This document shows, piece after piece, positions 11,554 through 20,287 of a stretch of 64,000 nt of DNA; positions within the stretch are counted from its first letter, which is position 1, and every line of letters begins with the position of its first letter. Position numbers and translations under genes: made by a program. Under the pieces are notes generated by a model. That model was not told the DNA's origin. It saw only the letters and a program-made list of their open reading frames with translations, and searched no databases. This DNA is from Paracoccus sp. (in: a-proteobacteria) (GTDB lineage Bacteria > Pseudomonadota > Alphaproteobacteria > Rhodobacterales > Rhodobacteraceae). The DNA lies in contig NZ_JAUNTO010000015.1 in NCBI RefSeq assembly GCF_030538655.1, forward strand, positions 1 through 64,000. The letters are read 5' to 3'.

Positions 11554-12564
11554 TTACAGCCCCAACGCCCCGGCAATATCCGCGATCAATGCCTGATGCA
11601 GCGCCGGGCGGTCGGTGCCGGGCGGATCGGCGCAGATCGGGTCGTCATCCTCTTCGGCCAGAATCTCGGCCGCGCCCGGTTTGCAGGGGGCCAGAAAGCT
11701 GAAATGATTGGCGGGGGCAAAGACGCTATAGGTCGTGCCGGCGATGCGCGTTACCAGATCGTGGCCATCCGGCCCGGCATTGGCCGCCGCAATCAGGTCC
11801 GCGCCTTCGCCCAGATTGACCAGATGCACCTGCGCCATGTCGGCCAGGTTTTCGGCATTCAGCGCGCCGATAAAGCCGGGGTCAACGGCCACGACGCGCG
11901 ATACCCGTTCGTCGCGCATATCGACATCAAAGCCCTGCGCCTGACTGAAATCCACCCCGCGACGCAAAAAGAACCAGCAATCCGCCGCTTGCGGGTTATG
12001 TGTGCAATTCGCCTGCTGCACCTCAGCGTCCAGCCGCGCCCCGCCAAGGCCCAACGCCGTCGCACCGCCCAGTGAAAACCCCACCGCATAGATCCGGTCC
12101 ACATCAATCGACGCCGCGAAGGCCGGATCGGCCAGCACCTGATCCAAGGCCGCGCTCAGATCGCCGGCGCGCGCGCCCATATCCACCGACCGCCATGCCG
12201 AACTGTCGCCCGAGGTCGAACCGGGATGGTTCACCGCCAGCACGATGGCCCCATGCGAGACCAGCCCCGCCGACAGCCAGCCCAAACTATCGGCATTCCC
12301 GCCCGAGCCGTGCGAGAGCAGAACCAGAGGGTGACGCCCCTCGGCCACGGCGGCACCGAAGATGGCGCGGGTTGGCTCAAATATTGGGCCATCCCCGATG
12401 GGCACGACATAGTTGACCCCGCCTGCGGGATACCAGATTGAGCCTGCAACCAAACGGGCGCGATGGGCGGCGTCAATGTCCAGACGGTCATAGCCCGGCA
12501 GCGTATCAGCCAGTGCGGTGGTGGCGGCCAGCGTCAGGGTCAGCGCGCAAAAGACGTTTTTCAT
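11554..12564 (-). CDS. Exported alpha/beta hydrolase (dienelactone-hydrolase/PAF-acetylhydrolase style)
   Basis: The 336-residue protein starts with a signal peptide (MKNVFCALTLTLAATTALA, cleavage after about residue 19). The mature part has an alpha/beta-hydrolase fold: VLLSHGSGG (oxyanion region), AVGFSLGGATALG with the nucleophile Ser in GFSLGG, a late acidic residue and NHFSFL as likely catalytic His. Four or more cysteines (CTHNPQAADC, PCKPG, ICADP) could form periplasmic disulfides. I chose ATG 12564 because GGAG lies six bases upstream and the signal peptide begins there; the frame is open to 12627. The substrate is unknown. It diverges from the AraC-type gene, which may control it. 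Confidence 0.8.
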   Translation of the reverse strand: MKNVFCALTLTLAATTALADTLPGYDRLDIDAAHRARLVAGSIWYPAGGVNYVVPIGDGPIFEPTRAIFGAAVAEGRHPLVLLSHGSGGNADSLGWLSAGLVSHGAIVLAVNHPGSTSGDSSAWRSVDMGARAGDLSAALDQVLADPAFAASIDVDRIYAVGFSLGGATALGLGGARLDAEVQQANCTHNPQAADCWFFLRRGVDFSQAQGFDVDMRDERVSRVVAVDPGFIGALNAENLADMAQVHLVNLGEGADLIAAANAGPDGHDLVTRIAGTTYSVFAPANHFSFLAPCKPGAAEILAEEDDDPICADPPGTDRPALHQALIADIAGALGL

Positions 12565-12675
12565 CGGAAGCTCCATGTTTGACGATGCGGCAAACCTGCC
12601 CCCTGCCCGGATTTTTCGCGTCCTCAATCCCGGATTCAGGTCGCCTTGATCGCGAAATCGGACCAGAAGGGCACG

Positions 12676-13662
12676 ATGCTGATGCTGCCTATCCCTACTT
12701 TCGCCGGTCTGATTCTGATCTGGCTTGCCCTGCGTGCGGCGCTTGACCGACGCCGGTTACTGGCGCTGTTCCTGACCGCCTGCGCGCTGCAATCGGTGGG
12801 GATCACACTGGCGGCGGGTTACGGGGTGGCGGCGCTCCGGCCCATCCTGCCGGTGACGGCGGCGATGATCCCGCCGCTGGCATGGATCACCTTTCGCGCC
12901 GGGCTGTTCGGGCAGTTGGGCATAGGACAGGCAGCGATTCATCTGACAGGCCCGGCATTCGTGCTGTTCTGCCGCCTCTTTGCGCCGGAAACCGTCGATA
13001 GTGCCGTGGCTGCGGTGTTTGTCTTCTACGGCGCGGCCATCCTGATGCGGCTGCGGCGCGCCGGTGATCTGCCTCTGGCGCGGCTGGAGGCTGGGTCGGC
13101 TCCGGGGTTGATCTGGCAAGGCGTGGGCTGGGCGCTCATCGTCTCGGCGCTCAGCGATCTGCTGATCTGGGCGGCATGGGCGGCTGGCCGCGCCGATCTG
13201 GCCGGGCTGGTTATCAGCCTTGGCTCATCCCTGTCACTGCTGGCCTTGGGACTGCTGAGCATCCTGCCCGCCGCCAAGGGTGAGGACATCCCCGAGCCTG
13301 CACCCCCGCAGCCCGAGCCGCCTGCCGAAGAGGACAGCGATATTCTGGCGCGGCTGGATGATCTGCTGGCGCGCGATCAGGCCCATCTTGACCCGAACCT
13401 GACGTTGGCGCGTCTGGCCCGGCGGCTGCGCGTGCCTGACAAGCGGCTGTCGGCTGCGGTCAACCGTGCGACCGGCGGCAATGTATCGCGCCATATCAAC
13501 GGCTGGCGCATCCGCCATGCCTGCGCGCTGATCGAGGGCGGGGCATCGGTCACGCAGGCGATGCTGGACAGCGGCTTCAACACGAAATCCAACTTCAACC
13601 GCGAGTTTCTGCGGGTGACGGGCACGACGCCAAGTCAGTGGAAAGCACGCGATCAATCATAA
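12676..13662 (+). CDS. AraC-family transcriptional regulator with N-terminal membrane domain
   Basis: Residues 1 to about 205 form six or seven hydrophobic helices, then a Pro/Glu-rich linker (EPAPPQPEPPAEED). The last 100 residues are an AraC-type double HTH: LTLARLARRLRVPDKRLSAAVN, then VTQAMLDSGFNTKSNFNREFLRVTG and TPSQWK, written here as separate motifs. The architecture suggests a sensor in the membrane coupled directly to DNA binding. I chose ATG 12676 because AGAAGG lies 5 nt upstream; ATG 12682 is also possible. It is transcribed away from the exported hydrolase gene and its end overlaps the convergent CMD gene by 6 nt. The signal it senses is not evident. Confidence 0.85.
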   Translation: MLMLPIPTFAGLILIWLALRAALDRRRLLALFLTACALQSVGITLAAGYGVAALRPILPVTAAMIPPLAWITFRAGLFGQLGIGQAAIHLTGPAFVLFCRLFAPETVDSAVAAVFVFYGAAILMRLRRAGDLPLARLEAGSAPGLIWQGVGWALIVSALSDLLIWAAWAAGRADLAGLVISLGSSLSLLALGLLSILPAAKGEDIPEPAPPQPEPPAEEDSDILARLDDLLARDQAHLDPNLTLARLARRLRVPDKRLSAAVNRATGGNVSRHINGWRIRHACALIEGGASVTQAMLDSGFNTKSNFNREFLRVTGTTPSQWKARDQS

Positions 13663-14088
13663 ACGTGAACGAGTCGCCGAAACCACTGTCATCTGGCCAT
13701 CGTCGCCAACGGGATCGGTTCCACCACAACGTGCAATAGCCTTCTTCGCAGCGGTGATTGCGTTCATACAGGCCGGCACACCGGCATAAACCGAGACCTG
13801 CAAGATGATCTCGGTGATTTCCTCACGCGTGACGCCGGTGTTCAGGGCCGCGCGAATATGGAATTCCAACTGCCCTGGCGCAGTGTCCATCGCCGCCAAC
13901 ATAGCCACCGTCAGCATCTCGCGGCTGCGCAGGTCGAGGGCCGGGCAGGACAGGATGTCGGTAAAGGCATAGCCCAGCACCAGTTCGGCGGCATCCGGGG
14001 CGAACGCCTCCAGATTGGCCCGCACCCGTGGCGACGCGCCGGGTTCCAGCCGTTCGAGGATAGTCAGCGCATCGGACAGGCGGCTCAT
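13657..14088 (-). CDS. Carboxymuconolactone decarboxylase family protein
   Basis: This small (143 residues) all-alpha protein of the CMD/AhpD superfamily has the conserved core LDLRSREMLTVAMLAAMD and LEFHIRAALNTGVTREEI, then VSVYAGVPACMNA. The redox CxxC of AhpD is absent, so it resembles the decarboxylase/4-carboxymuconolactone branch. Its ATG overlaps the stop of the aldo/keto reductase gene by 4 nt, so the two form an operon. The exact substrate is unknown; genes of this kind often accompany small dehydrogenases of uncertain role. Confidence 0.85.
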   Translation of the reverse strand: MSRLSDALTILERLEPGASPRVRANLEAFAPDAAELVLGYAFTDILSCPALDLRSREMLTVAMLAAMDTAPGQLEFHIRAALNTGVTREEITEIILQVSVYAGVPACMNAITAAKKAIARCGGTDPVGDDGQMTVVSATRSRL

Positions 14089-15065
14089 ACGTCCACGCCT
14101 TTCATGCCTTCATCGGTGTAGCGTGCGCCGATGACCGGCAGAGCGATAAGAGTTCTGTCGATCTCGGCCAGATCATCGGCGGTCAGGGTGATCTCCGCCG
14201 CCGCTGCGTTATCGCTCAGATAGTCTGGGCGGGTCGTGCCGGGGATCGGCACCACGTCACCCCCTTGCGCCAGCAGCCAAGCCAGCGCCAGTTGCGCCGG
14301 AGTGCAGCCCTTGCGCGCGGCAATACCAGCGATGCAGGTCGCGATGTGGCGGTTGATTTCCAGCGCCTCGGGCTGAAAACGCGGCAGGCTGGCGCGGAAA
14401 TCACCGGGGCCAAAACTGCCATTCTGAAAACGCCCGGTCAGAAAACCGCGCCCCAGCGGTGAATAGGCGACAAAGCCGACGCCCAGCTCGCGGCAAGTGG
14501 GCAATACCTCATCTTGGACCCCGCGCGACCACAGCGAATATTCGGTCTGCACCGCCGTCACAGGATGCACCGCATGGGCGCGGCGCAGGGTGGCGGGACT
14601 GACCTCGCACAGACCGATACGGGCGATCTTGCCCTCATCCATCAGCCGCGACAGGCCCTCCATCGTATCCTGAATGTCGCGACTGCGGTCGATGCGGTGG
14701 ATATAGTAAAGGTCGATCCTCTCGACCCCCAGCCGCCGCAGCGATCCTTCGACGCAGCGGCGGGTGTAATCGGGGCTGTTGTCGATCTGGCGGCGGTATT
14801 CGCCCGGTTCGCGAACAATGCCGAACTTGGTCGCGATCTGCATCGGCACAGAGGTTTCACGCAGAAAACGACCGATCAGTTCCTCATTATGATGCGGGCC
14901 ATACATGTCGGCAGTGTCCAGAAATGTGACGCCCAGTTCCGTCGCCTTGTGCAACACGCGCAACGATTGCGCATCATCGCGCGGGCCGTAAAACTCGCTC
15001 ATGCCCATGCAGCCAAGGCCGATGGCTGAAACCTGAAAATCATTCGTCAATCTGCGCCGCTGCAT
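14085..15065 (-). CDS. Aldo/keto reductase
   Basis: This NADPH-dependent oxidoreductase has a (beta/alpha)8 barrel. The 326-residue product has the N-terminal IGLGCMGMSEFYG typical of YakC/IolS-type AKRs. The catalytic tetrad is readable: Asp and Tyr in DTADMYGPHHNEE, Lys in ATKFGI and His in YYIHRID. The C-terminal PIPGTTRPDYLSDN is the cofactor-binding motif. I chose ATG 15065 because GGAGG lies 5 nt upstream; ATGs at 15068 and 15080 are in frame. It is the first gene of a two-gene operon and is divergent from the LysR gene, which is its likely regulator. Confidence 0.9.
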   Translation of the reverse strand: MQRRRLTNDFQVSAIGLGCMGMSEFYGPRDDAQSLRVLHKATELGVTFLDTADMYGPHHNEELIGRFLRETSVPMQIATKFGIVREPGEYRRQIDNSPDYTRRCVEGSLRRLGVERIDLYYIHRIDRSRDIQDTMEGLSRLMDEGKIARIGLCEVSPATLRRAHAVHPVTAVQTEYSLWSRGVQDEVLPTCRELGVGFVAYSPLGRGFLTGRFQNGSFGPGDFRASLPRFQPEALEINRHIATCIAGIAARKGCTPAQLALAWLLAQGGDVVPIPGTTRPDYLSDNAAAAEITLTADDLAEIDRTLIALPVIGARYTDEGMKGVDV

Positions 15066-15145
15066 CATCGCCTCCGTCATTGCCGGTCAGGGGAAAATGT
15101 GGCATTTCCAAAGCTGAACGAATATAGCCACCATCGACAAAGGGA

Positions 15146-15161
15146 TTTCCGTTATCGGAAA
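15146..15161. promoter_or_regulatory. Palindrome between aldo/keto reductase and LysR genes
   Basis: A perfect inverted repeat TTTCCG-TTAT-CGGAAA lies in the 118-nt divergent intergenic space. LysR regulators typically bind such interrupted palindromes, so this may be the site from which the LysR protein controls the reductase operon and itself. Confidence 0.5.
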
Positions 15162-15183
15162 AGATGGCTTCATCTGGAATGAT

Positions 15184-16023
15184 GTGCAGACTTTTCTGGC
15201 CATCGCGCGAACCGGCTCACTCAGCGGGGCGGCAGCGCGGCTGGGGATCGGACTGGCCACCGTCTCGCGCCGCATTGCGCGGTTCGAGGCCGCGATGGGC
15301 CAGCCGCTGTTCATCCGCCAGCAGTCTGGTTACGCACTGACAGCGGATGGCGCGGCGCTGATCGACCGGGCTGAGGTGATCGAGGCCGCCGCACTGGCCC
15401 TGTCCGGCGTGCAGGCCGAGGTTTCGGGCCGGGTGCGGCTGGCGACTGCGGAAAATCTGGCCACCAGCCTGATCCTGCCCGAACTGGCCCGGCTGCGCGA
15501 TCAGCACCCGCAACTGGTGGTCGAGGTGCTGACCGACATTACCACCGTCAACCTGCACCGCCGTGACGCCGACATCGCCCTGCGGATGGTGCGACCAGAA
15601 CGCGGGAACGTCTCGGTTCAGCGGCTTGGGCTGCTGGGCTTCGGCCTGTATGCCGCCCCTGCCTATCTGGCCACGCGTCCGGCTGACGACGCCTTCATCG
15701 CCTGGTCCGAAGCGCAGATCCATCTGCCCACCGCTCAATGGACCGAGCGCCGTTTCCAAGGCCGCGCGCCTGCTGTCATAACGACCTCGCTTGCGGCGCA
15801 ACTGGCCGCCTGCGCGGGCGGGCTGGGTCTTGCCGTGCTGCCGCATTTTCTGGCCCGCCGGCACGGGCTGATCTGCGTGGATGCGCGATTGGGTCTGGAT
15901 CAGCCAATCTGGCTGGTCACACAAACCGACCTTGCCGGGTCGCGCCGCGTGCAGGCAGTGGCCGCGTTCCTGCGCGATCTGGTGGCAAGAAACAGGCAAA
16001 GGCTGGCAAGTGGGGAAGAATAG
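15184..16023 (+). CDS. LysR-family transcriptional regulator
   Basis: The 279-residue protein has an N-terminal winged HTH (FLAIARTGSLSGAAARLGIG, then TVSRRIARFE) and a substrate-binding effector domain (VRLATAENLATSLILPEL, ADIALRMVRPE, GLGLAVLPHFLA). The only standard start is GTG 15184. The frame stays open upstream to 15118 and would add KDGFIWND before VQTFLAIA, which matches usual LysR N-termini (WNDVQTFLA). A non-canonical start, for instance ATC at 15172, cannot be excluded. It is divergent from the aldo/keto reductase operon and probably regulates it. Confidence 0.9.
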   Translation: MQTFLAIARTGSLSGAAARLGIGLATVSRRIARFEAAMGQPLFIRQQSGYALTADGAALIDRAEVIEAAALALSGVQAEVSGRVRLATAENLATSLILPELARLRDQHPQLVVEVLTDITTVNLHRRDADIALRMVRPERGNVSVQRLGLLGFGLYAAPAYLATRPADDAFIAWSEAQIHLPTAQWTERRFQGRAPAVITTSLAAQLAACAGGLGLAVLPHFLARRHGLICVDARLGLDQPIWLVTQTDLAGSRRVQAVAAFLRDLVARNRQRLASGEE

Positions 16024-16128
16024 CCGGGCGCAGAAATACCCGCATCAGCCCCGCATCGACTGGCCGATCAGCATAGCGGCAAAGGCCAGATGAGCTTGCG
16101 ACAGATTTTGTTGCATCTCCTCATCAGA

Positions 16129-16413
16129 ATGAGGCCCCCTATCCGCCACGCTCGCGATCTGGGTTTTTCGCTGGGTGTGATCCGCGATCTGCTGAAGCTG
16201 GCCGGGCATCCCGACCAGCTCTGTGTCGCCGCCGATCAGATCGCTCGTCGCCAACTGGATGCGGTGCGCAGCCCTCTGGCTCGGCTGCGGGTGCTGGAAT
16301 CGGAGCTGGAACGAATGCTGACGCAAGGCGCCCATGGCACGGTCGGTGATTGCTGCGTGATGGCCGATCACCGGCTTTGTTTGCAGGATCACGCCGGCGG
16401 CGATACGCCCTGA
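16129..16413 (+). pseudogene. MerR-family regulator fragment lacking the DNA-binding domain
   Basis: RHARDLGFSLGVIRDLLKLAGHP, then DQIARRQLDAVRSPLARLRVLESELERML, then CCVMADHRLCL read like the second half of a heavy-metal-type MerR protein: end of the winged helix, long dimerisation coiled coil and C-terminal cysteines. The first 40 or so residues with the HTH are missing, and the sequence just upstream (16024-16128) does not encode them in any frame. Its last 25 nt overlap the convergent thiD stop region. On the minus strand of 16045-16130 the words QAHLAFAAMLIGQSMRG then stop could be another gene end, but I cannot name it. Confidence 0.65.
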
Positions 16414-17216
16414 CCCTGCACGGCGTGGAAATGGTGCACCGGGCCGTGGCCCTGCCCCACGCGCAGCGCGCCGGATGCGGCGATGGCATCCGACAGCCAG
16501 TGCTTGGCTCCGGCGACCGCCTGCGGCAAGGGCAAACCGCACCCCAACAGGCAGGCCAATGCCGAAGACAGTGAACAGCCGGTGCCATGGGTGTTGCGGG
16601 TGGGATGGCGCGGGCCGTCGAACCGCTGCACCCCGTCCGGCCCGATCAGCAGGTCGGGGCTGTCTGGTCCGTCCAGATGCCCGCCCTTCATCAGAACCGC
16701 CTGCGGCCCCAGTGCCAGCAAGGCACGGCCCTGCGCCGCCATTGCGGCCAGATCACGGGCCGGGGTTTCGCCCAGCAGATCGGCAGCTTCGGGCAGGTTC
16801 GGGGTGATGACCGTGGCCAGCGGCAACAGCCGCTCGCGCAGCGCCGCCACCGCCTCGGCAGCCAGCAGTCGGTCGCCGCTTTTGGCGACCATCACCGGGT
16901 CCAGCACGACGGGCGCATCCAGCCCCTCTAACGCGGCAGCCACGGTATCGGTAATCGCGGCAGACCCCAGCATCCCGATCTTGACCGCGTGGATGGCAAT
17001 ATCCGCGCGCAGCGACGCGATCTGCGCCGCCACCAGATCAGGGGCAACCAGTTCGACGGCCTGCACGCCCTGCGTATTCTGCGCCGTCAGCGCCGTCACC
17101 ACGGCCATGGCATAACCGCCCACAGCCGAAATCGCCTTGATGTCAGCCTGAATCCCCGCCCCGCCCGAAGGGTCGGACCCGGCAATCGACAGGATGTTCG
17201 GGATCATGAAATTCAT
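16389..17216 (-). CDS. thiD: Hydroxymethylpyrimidine/phosphomethylpyrimidine kinase
   Basis: ThiD phosphorylates HMP and HMP-P to HMP-PP in thiamine synthesis (ribokinase-like fold). The 275-residue product starts at ATG 17216, which overlaps the thiE stop (ATGA). Motifs are SIAGSDPSGGAGIQADIK at the N-terminus (substrate and anion hole), VLDPVMVAKSG, and THGTGCSLSSALA with the catalytic Cys/Gly region near residue 213. It ends the thiM-thiE-thiD operon and so falls under the TPP riboswitch. The open frame reaches 17477, but that extension is the thiE shadow. Confidence 0.95.
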   Translation of the reverse strand: MNFMIPNILSIAGSDPSGGAGIQADIKAISAVGGYAMAVVTALTAQNTQGVQAVELVAPDLVAAQIASLRADIAIHAVKIGMLGSAAITDTVAAALEGLDAPVVLDPVMVAKSGDRLLAAEAVAALRERLLPLATVITPNLPEAADLLGETPARDLAAMAAQGRALLALGPQAVLMKGGHLDGPDSPDLLIGPDGVQRFDGPRHPTRNTHGTGCSLSSALACLLGCGLPLPQAVAGAKHWLSDAIAASGALRVGQGHGPVHHFHAVQGQGVSPPA

Positions 17217-17824
17217 ATCCGGCTCCATTCGTTCAACAGCGCGCGGGTGGCGGCCTGAGGGTCGGGGGCGCGGGTGACGGCGCTGACCACGGCCATGCCT
17301 GCCGCACCCGCCGCCCGCAGCGACGCTGCATCGCCGGGGGCAAGCCCGCCGATGGCCACGGCTGGTTGCGACAACAGCGCGATGATGCGGGCCAGACCCT
17401 CGAACCCCAAGGGCGTGGCGTGGTCGGGCTTGGTCGCCGTGGCGCGCACCGGACCCACGCCGACGTAATCGACGCAATCGGGCACCAGCCGCGCCTGCGC
17501 CGGATTATCCACCGACAGGCCAAGAATGCGGCCCGGCCCGATCCGGTCGCGCGCGGCGCGCGGATCGCCGTCGCCCTGCCCGATGTGCAGCCCATGCGCG
17601 CCGGTGCGTTCCACGACCGACACCCGATCATTCACGATCAGCCGCACACCACACGCTTGCATTTCCGGCAGCAGCGCCTCGATCAGCGCAGCCAGATCAT
17701 CGTCGCTGGCCGTCTTGTCGCGCAATTGCACCGCCCAGGCCCCGCCCCGTGCAGCCGCGCGCGCCTGTTCGATCACCGGCCATGGCCCCGCCGGTTCGGT
17801 GATAACATAAACCGGCCCGATCAT
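17213..17824 (-). CDS. thiE: Thiamine-phosphate synthase
   Basis: ThiE joins HMP-PP and thiazole phosphate to give thiamine phosphate. The 203-residue TIM barrel shows AVQLRDKTASDDDLA, RLIVNDRVSV, GLHIGQGD, and DYVGVGPVRATATKPDHATPLG (the pyrophosphate loop and T-x-T-K motif, given in two halves: DYVGVGPVRAT and ATKPDHATPLG). IGGLAPGDA near the end binds phosphate. It overlaps thiM and thiD by 4 nt on either side, so translation of the three is likely coupled. Confidence 0.95.
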   Translation of the reverse strand: MIGPVYVITEPAGPWPVIEQARAAARGGAWAVQLRDKTASDDDLAALIEALLPEMQACGVRLIVNDRVSVVERTGAHGLHIGQGDGDPRAARDRIGPGRILGLSVDNPAQARLVPDCVDYVGVGPVRATATKPDHATPLGFEGLARIIALLSQPAVAIGGLAPGDAASLRAAGAAGMAVVSAVTRAPDPQAATRALLNEWSRI

Positions 17825-18615
17825 GCTGTTTCCACCTGTTCCACCTGCGCGCCCGCGTCCAGTTCAGCGGGGGTGAGGTTATGCAGCGCATCCAGAAACA
17901 GCGGCTGGAACGTGCCCGGCCCCTGGGCTTGCTGGCCCGCGATCTGCCCGGCCAGCCCGTAAAAGGCCATTGCGGCCACCGTCGCCTCTAACAGCGGCTG
18001 ATCGACGCAAAAACCCGCAATCACGCCATTCAGCGAACAGCCCAGCACAGTGACGCGCGGCATCAGCGCATGGCCGTTACGCACCCGGAACGCCCGGTCG
18101 CCGTCGGTGACAAAATCCACCGGACCCGACACGGCCACCACGCCGCCGGTGCGCCGGGCCAGTTGCCGGGCGGCCCCCTCGGCCGCCTGAACGGTATCGC
18201 CGGATTCCGGGCCGCGCGCCTGACCGCCCAGACCCGCCAGCATCAGCACTTCCGAGGCATTGCCGCGCACCACGGCAGGGTGCGCATCCAACAGACGCTG
18301 CGACAGATCGGTGCGCATCCGCGTGGCCCCGACGCCGACAGGATCGAACACCCAGGACCGCCCCGCCCCGCGCATCACAGCGGCGGCGCGCAGCATGGAT
18401 TCGCCCCAGTCAGGGTCCAATGTGCCGATATTCACCGTCAGCGCCTGCGCCAATGCGGCGAATTCCTCGACCTCCTCGACCGCGTGGACCATCGCGGGCG
18501 CGGCACCAGCGGCCAGCAGCACATTCGCCATGACATTCATGGCCACGTAATTGGTGATGTTATGGATCAGCGGCGCACGCGCACGCATCTGTTCAAGATA
18601 AGCCCCGGTCTGCAT
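17821..18615 (-). CDS. thiM: Hydroxyethylthiazole kinase
   Basis: ThiM phosphorylates the thiazole alcohol for salvage. The 264-residue product shows APLIHNITNYVAMN at the N-terminus, FDPVGVGATRMRT, VVRGNASE and VTVLGCSLNGVIAGF (the last with the catalytic Cys region of the ribokinase-like fold). I chose ATG 18615 (MQTGAYLEQM); the frame extends to 18651 inside the leader. Presence of ThiM, ThiE and ThiD but no thiC, thiG or thiS here points to salvage rather than full synthesis, at least in this operon. Confidence 0.95.
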   Translation of the reverse strand: MQTGAYLEQMRARAPLIHNITNYVAMNVMANVLLAAGAAPAMVHAVEEVEEFAALAQALTVNIGTLDPDWGESMLRAAAVMRGAGRSWVFDPVGVGATRMRTDLSQRLLDAHPAVVRGNASEVLMLAGLGGQARGPESGDTVQAAEGAARQLARRTGGVVAVSGPVDFVTDGDRAFRVRNGHALMPRVTVLGCSLNGVIAGFCVDQPLLEATVAAMAFYGLAGQIAGQQAQGPGTFQPLFLDALHNLTPAELDAGAQVEQVETA

Positions 18616-18675
18616 CTTCCCCCCCATGGCAAGGGGGCTGAAACCGGGCATGGGCAGATCGCCACCGGAAACAGA

Positions 18676-18746
18676 CTCCCTCCGCCAGCATGATCTGGTT
18701 CAGGTTCAAAGGGTGCTTCTCAGCCCGCGGATGCGGACGCCCCTGT
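18676..18746 (-). promoter_or_regulatory. TPP riboswitch (THI element)
   Basis: On the minus strand the conserved elements run in order: GGGGCGTCC, GGGCTGAGAAG, CACCCTTTGAACCTGA and ATCATGCTGGCGGAGGGA. This is the TPP aptamer with the thi box. It lies 61 nt upstream of thiM and after the hslU stop. A following GC-rich stem near the thiM start (CCCCCTTGCCATGGGGGG, 18622-18639) could mask translation initiation when TPP is bound. Confidence 0.93.
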
Positions 18747-18791
18747 CTGCCGGTCAGTCAGCCACGCGGGGCCGCGCCTGTCAAGCCACCG

Positions 18792-20099
18792 TTACAAAAC
18801 ATAGCGCGACAGATCGGTGCTGCGCGACAGATCGCCCAGATGCTGTTCGACAAAGGCCGCGTCCACGGTGACGGAATCGCCATCACGGTCGGGGGCGGTA
18901 AAGGATAGATCCTCGAACACCCGCTCGATCACCGTATAAAGCCTGCGCGCGCCAATATTTTCGACGCTGCCGTTCACCTCGGCGGCGATGCGGGCCAGCG
19001 CGGCAATGCCGTCGTCCGTAAAGGCCACGGTGACATTCTCGGTCGCCATCAGCGCGGTGTATTGGCGGGTCAGGGCATTGTCGGTTTCGGTCAGGATGCG
19101 GACGAAATCTTCCTCGGTCAGCGCGCGCAATTCGACCCGGATCGGCAGGCGGCCTTGCAGTTCGGGCAGCAGGTCCGAGGGTTTCGCCACGTGGAACGCA
19201 CCCGAGGCGATGAACAGGATGTGGTCGGTCTTGACCGGACCGTATTTGGTGGAAACCGTCGTGCCTTCGATCAGCGGCAGCAGGTCGCGCTGCACCCCCT
19301 CGCGGCTGACATCGGCGCCACGCGCCTCGGACCGGGCGGCCACCTTGTCGATCTCGTCGATAAAGACGATGCCGTTTTCCTGCACCGATTCCAACGCGGC
19401 AGCCTTGACCGCCTCGTCGTCCAGCAGCTTGTCGGCCTCTTCGGCGATCAGCAGATCATAGCTTTCGGCGACGGTCATCTTGCGCCGCACCCGCCGCCCG
19501 CCAAAGGCTTTCATCAGGCCGGACAGATCCATCATCCCGCCCATGGCACCGGGCGGCTGGCCGGGCAGTTCCATCATACCCAGCGGGTTCGAGTTATCGG
19601 CCAGTTCCAGTTCGATGACCGTGTTATCCAACTCGCCGCGTTTCAGCTTGTCGCGGAACATCTGGCGGGTGCCGTCGCGGGCCTGATCGCCGGCCAGCGC
19701 CTCGATCACGCGATCCTCGGCGGCCTTGTGGGCGCGAGCCTTGACGTTTTCGCGCATCCGCTCGCGTGTTTCGACCAGCGCGGCATCAGCCAGATCACGG
19801 ATGATCTGTTCGACATCGCGCCCGACATAGCCGACTTCGGTGAATTTCGTCGCCTCGACCTTGATGAAGGGGGCATTGGCCAGCTTGGCCAAACGGCGGC
19901 TGATTTCGGTTTTGCCGACGCCGGTCGGGCCGATCATCAGGATATTCTTGGGATACACCTCATCGCGCAGATCATCGGCCAACTGCTTGCGCCGCCAGCG
20001 GTTGCGCAGGGCCACGGCCACGGCGCGCTTGGCGTCCTTTTGGCCGATGATGAAACGGTCCAGTTCGGACACGATTTCGCGGGGGGTGAGGTCGGTCAT
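18792..20099 (-). CDS. hslU: ATP-dependent protease ATPase subunit HslU
   Basis: HslU is the AAA+ unfoldase that feeds substrates to HslV. The 435-residue product has Walker [15 protein letters not shown], the pore-loop GYVGRD, Walker [10 protein letters not shown], sensor motifs, and the C-terminal DLSRYVL tail that docks into HslV. The substrate-binding I domain (about residues 110-235) is present. Unlike the usual adjacent hslVU arrangement, hslV lies 2 kb away with an oppositely oriented PHA-depolymerase-like gene and a pseudogene between them. The ATG at 20099 gives the family length. Confidence 0.97.
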   Translation of the reverse strand: MTDLTPREIVSELDRFIIGQKDAKRAVAVALRNRWRRKQLADDLRDEVYPKNILMIGPTGVGKTEISRRLAKLANAPFIKVEATKFTEVGYVGRDVEQIIRDLADAALVETRERMRENVKARAHKAAEDRVIEALAGDQARDGTRQMFRDKLKRGELDNTVIELELADNSNPLGMMELPGQPPGAMGGMMDLSGLMKAFGGRRVRRKMTVAESYDLLIAEEADKLLDDEAVKAAALESVQENGIVFIDEIDKVAARSEARGADVSREGVQRDLLPLIEGTTVSTKYGPVKTDHILFIASGAFHVAKPSDLLPELQGRLPIRVELRALTEEDFVRILTETDNALTRQYTALMATENVTVAFTDDGIAALARIAAEVNGSVENIGARRLYTVIERVFEDLSFTAPDRDGDSVTVDAAFVEQHLGDLSRSTDLSRYVL

Positions 20100-20287
20100 G
20101 GGCGGTTCCTGTGGCGGTTCCTGTCATCTTCCCGCCCGACTTAGACAGCGATCGGGGCGGTTTCAACCGTCCGGGCAAGTTCGCAGCCGTTCCATCAGCG
20201 CAACGGAAATCTTTTCCCATTGCGTCGAAATTCGCGCTATACTGGCCAAAGGGACAGTGCTTCCATCACCACAAGGGAGGATGTGCT

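Noticed and set aside
16045..16542. 165-residue minus-strand frame opposite the MerR fragment
   Set aside because: Most of it is the shadow of the MerR remnant and thiD; only the last residues (LAFAAMLIGQSMRG) look gene-like and cannot be assigned.
20111..20287. Upstream extension of the PHA-depolymerase-like frame
   Set aside because: The extension has no family similarity and a strong Shine-Dalgarno site supports GTG 20288.
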